From assembly GCA_024707205.1 (NCBI GenBank), contig JANQAD010000001.1:496001-560000 (forward strand): a stretch of DNA of 64,000 bases. Direction: 5' to 3'. The stretch comes from Demequina sp. GTDB lineage: Bacteria > Actinomycetota > Actinomycetes > Actinomycetales > Demequinaceae. Below the pieces are notes generated by a model. The model was given only the letters and a program-made list of their open reading frames with translations, did not search any database and was not told the origin of the DNA. Of the stretch, positions 44,469 through 51,181 are shown one piece after another; the first letter of the stretch is position 1; the number at the start of each line of letters is the position of its first letter. The translations under genes were made by a program, and so were the position numbers.

Positions 44469-45281
44469 TTAAGGCTTAGAGGGTGTGGAGGGCTTTCGTG
44501 CCACGAGCGCGATGCCCGTGAGCGAGTTCTTGTGGCGGCGGAACGTGGCGCGCATCGCGAGTACGCGGCGGCGGGCGTCGCGGTCCCTCAGCACGTTGCG
44601 GACGATGCGGGCGGTGCCGCGAAGGCCCTCGTCGTGAAGATTGCGGCGCGGCTCGAGCAGCGACATGGGAGCCGTGTCCACCCACTCGACCTCCAGGCCG
44701 GCGTCCGTGAGGACGGCCCGCCACTCTGCTTCGGTCAGTGGACGTGCGTTGACGCGAATCGTGTGAGCGAGCTCGCGACGGATCTCGTCCGAGATGGCCT
44801 CGTCGATGTCGTCGGGGGCGAGGCCCAACTCGTGAATCGCGTAGCGACCGCCTGGGCGCAGCAGTCGCGCGGCCTCGGCGACGATCGCCCGCTTGCCCTT
44901 CTCGCCTTGCATGGTGAGCATGGCCTCACCGATCACCACATCGGCCGACGCGGTGGGCACGCCGGTCTCGGAGGCGTCGGCTGTGACCGTGGTTCCGCGG
45001 TCGCCGACCACAGCGCCTACGGTGGCGGCGGCGTCGGGATCCGCGTCGACGCCGGTGTAACTGGCCGGGCCGCGCTCGAGGATCCACGCGGCGGTCTTGC
45101 CCAGTCCGGGGGCGAACTCCACGACGGCGGCGCCGTCGATGTGGGCGGCGTCGAGCAGCTTGGCGGTGAGTTCCTTGCCGCCGGGCCGCAGCACGCGCTT
45201 GCCCAAGCGAGCGAGCAGCCAGTGGCCCTGCACCTGGTCGGTCGGTCGGTTGGCCATGGGGACGTGCACAGAATCGGTCAC
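44469..45281 (-). CDS. class I SAM-dependent methyltransferase in operon with the cupin-DUF2249 gene
   Basis: 270 aa. Motif I VVEFAPGLGKTAAWILE, TGVDADPDAAATV, then DVVIGEAMLTMQGEKGK and ARLLRPGGRYAIHELGL. The GTG at 45281 has TACGGT 6 bases upstream (leaderless type); an ATG eight codons on is an alternative. Pairing with a cupin-DUF2249 protein suggests a joint detoxification or small-molecule role, but the substrate is unknown. Confidence 0.78.
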   Translation of the reverse strand: MTDSVHVPMANRPTDQVQGHWLLARLGKRVLRPGGKELTAKLLDAAHIDGAAVVEFAPGLGKTAAWILERGPASYTGVDADPDAAATVGAVVGDRGTTVTADASETGVPTASADVVIGEAMLTMQGEKGKRAIVAEAARLLRPGGRYAIHELGLAPDDIDEAISDEIRRELAHTIRVNARPLTEAEWRAVLTDAGLEVEWVDTAPMSLLEPRRNLHDEGLRGTARIVRNVLRDRDARRRVLAMRATFRRHKNSLTGIALVARKPSTPSKP

Positions 45282-45354
45282 GCTTTTACCGTAGAAGGTT
45301 GCTTTTTATTCTGTCCAGGACTCAAGTCCCGGTTCTCCGACTAACGTGGAATGT

Positions 45355-45777
45355 ATGGGAGAGAACTTCAGCGAAGAAGAGAAGGCCGCGATGCGGGAGA
45401 CCGTTGCCGAGAGGCAGCGGTCAAAGAAGGCCGACGCCGCGGCAGCAGAGGCCGAAGCGTGCGCCGAGAAGATCGCGGAGATGCCCGACGGCGACAGGGC
45501 GATCGCCCAGAAGGTTCACGATCTCGTAACTTCCGCGGCCCCCGAGCTCGCCGTGAGCACCTGGTACGGGATGCCCGCGTACAAACTCGACGGCAAGGTG
45601 GTCGTGTTCTTCAAGCCAGCGGAGAAGTTCAAGTCGCGGTACTGCACGCTCGGCTTCGAGGACGCGGCGCGAGTCGACGACGGGACGTTCTGGCCCACCT
45701 CGTACGCGGTGACCGCGATCGGGGCCGCCGAGGAGAAGGCGATCACCGCTCTCGTGAAGAAGGCGGTTGCGCGCTGA
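45355..45777 (+). CDS. DUF1801-family protein
   Basis: 140 aa. An N-terminal charged Ala/Glu-rich helix is followed by the DUF1801-type core: HDLVTSAAPELAVSTWYGMPAY, KVVVFFKPAEKFKSRYCTLGF and EKAITALVKKAV. The family includes the Bacillus FraI/YdhG frataxin-like protein, but function here is open. TAACGT and 7 bases precede the ATG (leaderless type). It is divergent from the methyltransferase gene. Confidence 0.75.
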   Translation: MGENFSEEEKAAMRETVAERQRSKKADAAAAEAEACAEKIAEMPDGDRAIAQKVHDLVTSAAPELAVSTWYGMPAYKLDGKVVVFFKPAEKFKSRYCTLGFEDAARVDDGTFWPTSYAVTAIGAAEEKAITALVKKAVAR

Positions 45778-46162
45778 CCGGTGTGCGACGTGCCATCGCC
45801 ACGGAAGTTCTCTGGAAAGAGCTGGCCCGCATCAATCGCAATCGTCGAAGCAAATTACCGTGACTTCGCAACGCCGACTGTCGACCTCCACCACTGACAA
45901 GGAGTTGTGCAAGGACTCCATCGAAGGTGAGCGCACCAGTTCCGACTTGTTCCCAATCGATCCCACTAAGTGCGAGCGATTCCGGGATATTCAGCTCCGC
46001 AAGCTCGCCGCGCACCGCTGCGCTGGAGAGGAATTCCTGAAAGAAACGTCCGTCGCGAATGCGCGGGCTAGCGAGGAGGAATTCCTTGGCCCGATCGGGG
46101 CCGACCGCGCGGAATCGACCTACCACACAACCGCCGCTGTCAGCGAGAGATCCAAGCGCGCG
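45743..46162 (-). CDS. doubtful hypothetical protein in a lower-GC stretch
   Basis: A 139-codon frame starting MRALGSLADSGG. The middle (DRAKEFLLASPRIRDGRFFQ, ELNIPESLALSGIDWEQVG) looks protein-like, but the last 35 residues are Arg/Ser-rich, no family is recognised, and codon third positions are not GC-rich as in the neighbours. It overlaps the 3' end of the DUF1801 gene. Either an acquired gene, the remains of one, or chance. The surrounding 45778-46330 holds nothing else recognised. Confidence 0.25.
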   Translation of the reverse strand, partial: RALGSLADSGGCVVGRFRAVGPDRAKEFLLASPRIRDGRFFQEFLSSAAVRGELAELNIPESLALSGIDWEQVGTGALTFDGVLAQLLVSGGGRQSALRSHGNLLRRLRLMRASSFQRTSVAMARRTPVSAQPPSSRER

Positions 46163-46330
46163 CATACTGGGCAAGTTCCGGACCGACCTCGGCAATGGGC
46201 TGCCACGTCAACGTGCTCGCCGCTCGCGCCCCTGCCTCTTGCTCCAGGCGATGCGTCTCGACTCCAGCGCAGAACGACTCGGGAAGACCCATGCCTAACT
46301 ACTACCACTCGGCGGCGAGCGCTCCGCACA

Positions 46331-46726
46331 TCAAGTTAGGTTGATCTGCCAGGAGACACCGAAGCGGTCGTTCACCCATGCGAAGCGGCTGCTGAAGCCA
46401 TAGTTGTCGAGCGGCATGAGCAGGTCCCCGCCCTCGCCGAGCTTCTCCACCAAAGCCGTCTGAGCGTCGGCCGAATCGGCCTCGATCCAGATCGACAGTG
46501 ACGGCGTGAAGTCGAAGGCGTGCTCCACGAAACTGTCGGAGACGTAGAACTCCTGGCCCGCGATGCGAAAGCGGCCGCGCATGATCGAACCCTCTGGAGC
46601 AGGTCCGCCTGCGGGGTATGTTACGAGGTCGAGAACCGCGCCGTCATCAAACAAGGAGAGGTAGAAGTCGAGAGCCTCTCGGCCGACGCCGTGCTGAAAC
46701 ATGAGGAAGGGGGTTGCAGTGGTCAT
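46331..46726 (-). CDS. VOC-family (PhnB-like) protein
   Basis: 131 aa. PhnB/3-demethylubiquinone methyltransferase-like layout: FLMFQHGVGREALDFYLSLF, MRGRFRIAGQEFYVSDS, WIEADSADAQTALVEKLGEG and WVNDRFGVSWQINL. Probably a small metal-binding or ligand-binding enzyme of unknown substrate. TAACGT and 6 bases precede the ATG (leaderless type). Confidence 0.83.
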   Translation of the reverse strand: MTTATPFLMFQHGVGREALDFYLSLFDDGAVLDLVTYPAGGPAPEGSIMRGRFRIAGQEFYVSDSFVEHAFDFTPSLSIWIEADSADAQTALVEKLGEGGDLLMPLDNYGFSSRFAWVNDRFGVSWQINLT

Positions 46727-46735
46727 GCGACCACG

Positions 46736-47404
46736 TTACGCATTCACCTCGCGCCACGTGCCCTCGGACACGACCTCCTCGACGCCGTCCACCACCTTGA
46801 TGGCCGTGTTCACGTCGGTGAGGTAGGCGCGGCGGCCGATCATGGACGCCCACTTCTCGCAGATCTCCACGGAATTGCCGTCGCCGCCGTCGAAGGCGAC
46901 GTGCGGGCACAGCGAAAACGGCACCAGGCCCAGGGTGGTGTGGTCGCCGTCGGGAGGCGGCCAGCTCTCGAAGGCTGCGCCGATGCTGGGCGTCATCACC
47001 ATGGATCCCGCGCTGAGGCCCACATAGGTGAGGTTCTCGAGCTCCGGCAGCAGCCGGTCCAGGCCGCACGCGCGCATGCAGTGCGCGAGGAACAGCGCGT
47101 CGCCGCCGTCCACGAGCAGCACATCCGCCTCGCGCAGCACGGGCTCCCAGCGGTCCTGCCCCACAGCCGCGAGCGCGGCGATCTCGAACAGCCCGGCGCT
47201 CTTCCATCCCAACTGGATCATGGGAGCGCGCTCCTCCTCGCCGGCGACCACCCGCCGGGCTTGCACGGCGCTGCGCGGGTTGGCATGCAGCGCCGTGGGC
47301 GCGAAGAGCGCGGTGCACTCCTCGATGGGCTTGCCGAGCAGGCCCACGAGCGCGGTTCGGATCGAGTCGTTCCTGACCCCGGAGTCCGTCAGCAGGAGCT
47401 TCAT
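46736..47404 (-). CDS. peptidase E-type serine hydrolase (S51 family)
   Basis: 222 aa. Class I glutamine-amidotransferase-like fold with Ser nucleophile in LTYVGLSAGSMVM, preceded by LLVDGGDALFLAH; SLCPHVAF carries a conserved His. The family includes aspartyl dipeptidase PepE and cyanophycinase. The ATG overlaps the mug stop by 4 bp, so it follows the glycosylase in one transcript. Confidence 0.8.
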   Translation of the reverse strand: MKLLLTDSGVRNDSIRTALVGLLGKPIEECTALFAPTALHANPRSAVQARRVVAGEEERAPMIQLGWKSAGLFEIAALAAVGQDRWEPVLREADVLLVDGGDALFLAHCMRACGLDRLLPELENLTYVGLSAGSMVMTPSIGAAFESWPPPDGDHTTLGLVPFSLCPHVAFDGGDGNSVEICEKWASMIGRRAYLTDVNTAIKVVDGVEEVVSEGTWREVNA

Positions 47405-48030
47405 GACTCCTGTCTACTCTGCGCGACCGCCCACACGCTCGCCCAGCGCTCGGCGAGGGAGTCGATGTTCTCGTGAGCGTTGAGCCCACTGGGCTGCGGC
47501 ACCACGAACAGGGTGACGCCTGGCGGCCACCCGGCCACAGCGTCGGGCAGCTGCTCACCCAACTGCGCCTTGGGGAGGCCGAACGCCGTGCGGAAGGCCG
47601 TAATGCCTGCTATCGCCACGACTTTGGGGCGGAGTTCGCGGAGTCGCTCCACGAGCCTGGCGCCGCCGTCGCGCAGCTCGGCAGCCGTGAGCTCGTCCGC
47701 GCGCACCGTGGCGCGGCCAACGAGATTCGTGATGCCGATCCCGCGCTCGGCGAGGTGGCGCTCGTCTTCGGCGCTGAGCCCGCGCGAGGCGTCGATCTCG
47801 TAATCCGTGAGCCCCCCGCGTTGCAGCGACGGCCAGAAGCGGTTGCCCGGCCGCGCGAAAGGCGCGTTGACGGCCGCGGTCCACAGGCCGGGGTTGATGC
47901 CCACGATGAGTAGGCGCAGGCCCGACGCTGGGAGGACGTCGTCGATCGCGTCGGGGTTGTCGGTGGCAAAGCGGGCGAGGTCGGCGCGGGTTGGGCGCGC
48001 GCCGGCGAGTGGGGAGGGGCGGCGGGTCAC
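47401..48030 (-). CDS. mug: mismatch-specific DNA glycosylase (G:T/U)
   Basis: 209 aa. Uracil-DNA glycosylase superfamily, Mug type: GINPGLWTAAVNAPFARPGN and the C-terminal VPQPSGLNAHE, corresponding to the canonical GINPG and NPSGLN motifs. It removes uracil or thymine mispaired with guanine. The GTG at 48030 overlaps the GNAT stop (GTGA); a 12-residue longer form is possible. Two 11-mer copies lie inside (47538, 47920). Confidence 0.87.
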   Translation of the reverse strand: MTRRPSPLAGARPTRADLARFATDNPDAIDDVLPASGLRLLIVGINPGLWTAAVNAPFARPGNRFWPSLQRGGLTDYEIDASRGLSAEDERHLAERGIGITNLVGRATVRADELTAAELRDGGARLVERLRELRPKVVAIAGITAFRTAFGLPKAQLGEQLPDAVAGWPPGVTLFVVPQPSGLNAHENIDSLAERWASVWAVAQSRQES

Positions 48031-48503
48031 GCGTTCGAGACTATGGGTTTCACCATGATGAGGCACGGTGTGTCCTCGCCCCAGAGGTCCGTCTCCTCAA
48101 GGGGAAGGAAACCCACCGACTCGTAGAACCGCCGCGTGCGCGCGTACTCCGGGTTCGGGTCGGAGGCCCCTAGGGTCTTGACCTCGAGAAGCGCGACCCC
48201 TTGCGCGCGCCCGTCGGCCTCGAGAGCCGAGACCAAGGCCGTCCCCACGCCCATCCCTTGGAGTGAGCGCTCCACCACCATCAGGTGGATCTCGGCGACG
48301 TGCGGGAAGTGCCGTTCCACGAGCAAGACGCCGACCACTCGGTCTTGTGCATCAGAGACGGCCCAGGTCTCCATGGTGCGAGCCGCCTCGAGATACTCGG
48401 CGTTTGATTCCTCGCGCCCGAACCACTCAGGGACTCCTTCCAGCAACCGTTGCACGTCCGCGCGAAGGGGCTGTGCGCGGGCGGCGATCCAAGGAATTGC
48501 CAC
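48027..48503 (-). CDS. GNAT-family N-acetyltransferase
   Basis: 158 aa. Acetyl-CoA fold with VVGVLLVERHFPHVAEIHLMVV, motif A LQGMGVGTALVSALE, and ARTRRFYESVGFLPLEE. Substrate unknown. The GTG at 48503 has GGAG 8 bases upstream, inside the end of the HEPN gene. It forms a run with HEPN upstream and mug downstream. Confidence 0.85.
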   Translation of the reverse strand: MAIPWIAARAQPLRADVQRLLEGVPEWFGREESNAEYLEAARTMETWAVSDAQDRVVGVLLVERHFPHVAEIHLMVVERSLQGMGVGTALVSALEADGRAQGVALLEVKTLGASDPNPEYARTRRFYESVGFLPLEETDLWGEDTPCLIMVKPIVSNA

Positions 48504-48976
48504 TATTCGCGCTCCTTGGAGTCGAGCGCGTTCTCGCACGCTGCAACTATCGAGCGACCGGCAGCTATCGCCTCACGCACGTCTTCGCGAGTCGCCACTG
48601 GACGCGCGTCTTCTGGATATTCGGTGGTGTTGCGGATCTGCCGCATCCAGTCGAAGTCGGCGATCGTCGAGGCCGCCCCTGGCATGAGGGCTGCTGCGGC
48701 GAGTCCCGTATTGCGGTGTGCGCCACCAACGGGCCGCGCTCGAAGCCCATAAGCCGCAAGCACGGCCACCAAGGCCTTTCGCGCGCCGTCGTAGGCGGCG
48801 GTGAATGCCATCGCCACGTCGTCGGTGTCTGCGACGGTCGCTGCGGTGCGGAGGTGGAGTTGCGCGGTCTCGAGAACCGCCTTCGCGTGAGTTCGGTTCA
48901 CGGCCACTCGCTCAATCCGGCCCGAATCGAGCATCCGAGTGATGTCGTGAGGTAGTTCAGCCAATTGACGACCCAT
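48503..48976 (-). CDS. HEPN-domain protein, candidate toxin of an MNT/HEPN pair
   Basis: 157 aa, all-helical. The helices AVLETAQLHLRTAATVA and AYDGARKALVAVLAAYGL with FDWMRQIRNTTEYPED resemble HEPN proteins of the SAV_6107-like group. The classical RX4-6H RNase motif is not clear: the RN segment reads RNTTEY without His, while RPVGGAH is a possible alternative. It starts inside the end of the nucleotidyltransferase gene (20-bp overlap), the usual antitoxin-toxin arrangement. Confidence 0.62.
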   Translation of the reverse strand: MGRQLAELPHDITRMLDSGRIERVAVNRTHAKAVLETAQLHLRTAATVADTDDVAMAFTAAYDGARKALVAVLAAYGLRARPVGGAHRNTGLAAAALMPGAASTIADFDWMRQIRNTTEYPEDARPVATREDVREAIAAGRSIVAACENALDSKERE

Positions 48977-49572
48977 CGCTGATAGCGATCATGGGCCGGT
49001 CCTTCACAGTGGCAAGAAACGGCGTCGGTGACGACGATGCCCACTCCTCAAGCGACACCCGAGAGACGTTCACGTCGATTCCGGCCCTCTCGGAAAGCTG
49101 CGCGAGCGATGTCGGCCAACTCTCGCTGGGGGGCAGACCCGACCACCAGAACGTCGACGTCGTGAGGAAACTCGCCGGGTTCGCCTGCGCGCCTGGCGGC
49201 CCACGAACCGTAGATGTACACGGCCTCGACACCCGGCGCTGCCAAGAGCAGTTCGCGCAACACCGGAACAGGTCCGTAGGTCGCCGAGATGAGATCCCTC
49301 ATGAGCGCGAAGAGTGGGTGGTCTTGGTTGGCGCGCACCATGCGGTTCCGCCCGACGCTTCGGTCACGCAGTACGCCCGCGCTGACTAGGCGACCAACCT
49401 CTTTGTGCACCACGCTCGTCCCCGCGCCGGTGAGCCGAGCTAGCTCGGCGAGCGAGAACTCCGCGTCGGGGCGCCCAAGCGTCTCCGCCAGCAAGGCGCC
49501 AGACACATCTGACCTCACGAACGGAGTCAGCGCCGAAGGAAGAGTCTTCACAAAACGTGAATATATCTCCAC
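48957..49572 (-). pseudogene. winged-helix plus minimal nucleotidyltransferase protein, frameshifted; candidate antitoxin
   Basis: N-terminal winged helix (FSLAELARLTGAGTSVVHKE, VGRLVSAGVLRDRSVGRN), then a polymerase-beta-type nucleotidyltransferase with YIYGSWAARR and HDVDVLVVG (GS...DxD metal site). After ADIARAAF one extra base near 49092-49096 throws the frame; removing it continues as ERAGIDVNVSRVSLEEW to a stop at 48957 (204 aa). MntA-type proteins modify HEPN toxins by AMPylation. The GTG start lies in a 22-bp palindrome. If the frameshift is real, the antitoxin loses its C-terminal third. Confidence 0.65.
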
Positions 49573-49575
49573 GTT
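49554..49575. promoter_or_regulatory. 22-bp palindrome over the start of the wHTH-nucleotidyltransferase gene
   Basis: AACGTGRA, 6 bases, TTCACGTT pairs at 7 of 8 positions and covers the GTG start codon at 49572-49570, in an AT-rich pocket. A dimeric winged-helix protein could bind it and repress its own gene, as toxin-antitoxin modules often do. Confidence 0.5.
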
Positions 49576-49596
49576 AAGAGAATGGTCAAGGGAGTG

Positions 49597-50682
49597 CTAG
49601 ACGTTGAAGCGGAACTCCACGACATCGCCGTCGTGCATCACATAGTCCTTGCCCTCGATGCGCACCTTGCCTGCGGCCTTGGCCGCGGCCATCGACCCGG
49701 CATCAAGAAGGTCCGCGAAGTGCACCACCTCGGCCTTGATGAAGCCCTTCTGGAAGTCCGTGTGAATGACCCCGGCGGCCTGCGGTGCGGTCCAGCCCTT
49801 GTGGATGGTCCACGCACGCGCCTCCTTGGGTCCCGCGGTGAGATACGTCTGCAGGCCTAGTGTGTCGAAGCCAACTCGCGCCAACTGGTCCAGCCCGGAC
49901 TCGCTCTGCCCGTTGGCCTCGAGCATCTCGCGCGCCTCGTCCTCCGTGAGGTCCACGAGCTCGCTCTCGAACTTCGCATCGAGGAAGATCGCGGGCGCCG
50001 GTGCCACCTGGGCCGCGAGCTCAGCCTTGCGTGCATCGTCGACCAGCCCAGCGTCGTCCGTATTGAAGACAAAGATGAACGGCTTGGCCGTGAGCAAGTT
50101 GAACTCGCGAACGTCGTCGAGGTCGAGCTTGGCGCCCGCCGCCCCGGCCGACAGCGCCGTGCCGGACTCGAGGATCTCTCGCGCGGTGTTCGCCGCGGCC
50201 AGCAGCGCGGGCTCCGCCTTGCGGTTGCGCACCTCCTTCTCAAGGCGCGCGATCACCTTCTCGATGGTCTGCAGGTCGGCGAGGATCAGCTCGGTGTTGA
50301 TGGTCTCGATGTCGCTCGCGGCATCGACGCGCCCGTCCACGTGCACCACGTCCGGGTCCTCGAACGCGCGAGTCACCTGGCAGATCGCGTCTGCCTCGCG
50401 GATGTTGGCGAGGAACGCGTTGCCGAGCCCCTCCCCCTCGGACGCGCCCTTGACGATGCCGGCGATGTCCACGAACGACACCGTCGCCGGAACCTCTCGC
50501 TCAGAGTGGAAAACCTCTGCCAGCTGACCCAAGCGAGCGTCGGGCAGGGGCACCACGCCAACGTTCGGCTCGATGGTCGCGAACGGGTAGTTCGCCGCGA
50601 GCACCTCCGCACGGGTGAGCGCGTTGAACAGAGTGGATTTGCCGACGTTGGGCAGGCCGACGATGCCGATAGTGAGTGCCAC
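49597..50682 (-). CDS. ychF: redox-regulated ATPase/GTPase YchF (Obg family)
   Basis: 361 aa, normal length. P-loop GIVGLPNVGKSTLFNALT, then FATIEPNVGVVPLPD, DIAGIVKGASEGEGLGN, FVFNTDD, and the C-terminal TGS domain ending VMHDGDVVEFRFNV. It is a universal ribosome-associated ATPase. The GTG at 50682 is preceded by TAGAAT and 8 bases, with no SD, so it is probably leaderless; the longer upstream frame is rejected. Confidence 0.94.
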   Translation of the reverse strand: MALTIGIVGLPNVGKSTLFNALTRAEVLAANYPFATIEPNVGVVPLPDARLGQLAEVFHSEREVPATVSFVDIAGIVKGASEGEGLGNAFLANIREADAICQVTRAFEDPDVVHVDGRVDAASDIETINTELILADLQTIEKVIARLEKEVRNRKAEPALLAAANTAREILESGTALSAGAAGAKLDLDDVREFNLLTAKPFIFVFNTDDAGLVDDARKAELAAQVAPAPAIFLDAKFESELVDLTEDEAREMLEANGQSESGLDQLARVGFDTLGLQTYLTAGPKEARAWTIHKGWTAPQAAGVIHTDFQKGFIKAEVVHFADLLDAGSMAAAKAAGKVRIEGKDYVMHDGDVVEFRFNV

Positions 50683-50690
50683 GGGCGGCA

Positions 50691-50749
50691 ATTCTACCGG
50701 CGCCCGACGCTGCCACCACCTATCGCGCTTGCCTCGCCTCGCGTACGGT
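50691..50749. promoter_or_regulatory. divergent leaderless promoters of ychF and the small acidic ORF
   Basis: TAGAAT (50696-50691, minus) is 8 bases before the ychF GTG. TACGGT (50744-50749, plus) is 6 bases before the ATG at 50756. One 11-mer copy (50702-50712) lies between them. Confidence 0.45.
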
Positions 50750-50755
50750 GGCGGT

Positions 50756-50985
50756 ATGAGCGAACTGGCGAACATCTTTGGAGGGGGCGCCGAGCACGCC
50801 CACGAGCAGCAGGCACGAGAGAAGATCCTTCCGGCGCCGCCCCCATCTCTGCTGACGCGGCGGACGATAAGGCCAAAGTGCCGGGAGTGGACATCCCCGC
50901 GATCGGGCTTCCGGGTGAGGCGGTCGTGTACGAGCCGTTCAAGCTCGAAGAGCCCGAGGACGACGAAACGCCGAGTGGAAGCTGA
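50756..50985 (+). pseudogene. small acidic hypothetical protein, frameshifted
   Basis: ATG at 50756 gives MSELANIFGGGAEHAHEQQA; after one missing base near 50837-50845 the sequence continues ISADAADDKAKVPGVDIPAI and ends in an acidic tail at 50985 (about 76 aa when corrected). A leaderless-type -10 and protein-like composition in both halves support a real gene, but no family is recognised. Convergent with the oppDF gene. Confidence 0.42.
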
Positions 50986-51078
50986 GTCCCGGCCCCCCGG
51001 CTTCCCGGCTCCGGAGTGGAGTGCCTGTTCCACACCGGAGTGACGCCGCCTCGCGCCGCTGCCTATCGCGACCGGTGA

Positions 51079-51136
51079 GGAACTGAGGCTCCACTCGGCC
51101 ACGGTTCCCGGTCACAACCGGAACTGAGGCTCCACT
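51079..51136. repeat. pair of 17-bp direct repeats between the small ORF and the oppDF gene
   Basis: GGAACTGAGGCTCCACT occurs exactly at 51079-51095 and 51120-51136. Degenerate reversed copies, AGTGGAAGCTGAGT and AGTGGAGTGCCTGTTCC, lie just upstream (about 50974 and 51016), so the 200-bp interval looks like a decayed repeat cluster. No gene is seen in 50986-51181. Confidence 0.6.
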
Positions 51137-51142
51137 TGAGCA

Positions 51143-51175
51143 AGAAGGCCCGGAGCAGAAGCTCCGGGCCCTTCT
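51143..51175 (-). terminator. Rho-independent terminator of the dipeptide ABC operon
   Basis: GGCCCGGAGC and GCTCCGGGCC form a perfect 10-bp stem around a 4-base loop (51157-51160); on the minus strand it is followed by TTCTTGCT. It starts just after the oppDF stop at 51182. Confidence 0.75.
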
Positions 51176-51181
51176 CACTAC

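Noticed and set aside
45767-46339. 190-codon plus-strand frame after the DUF1801 gene
   Set aside because: Overlaps the end of a real gene, Thr/Arg-rich without domain, no start signal; less plausible than the weak minus-strand frame there.
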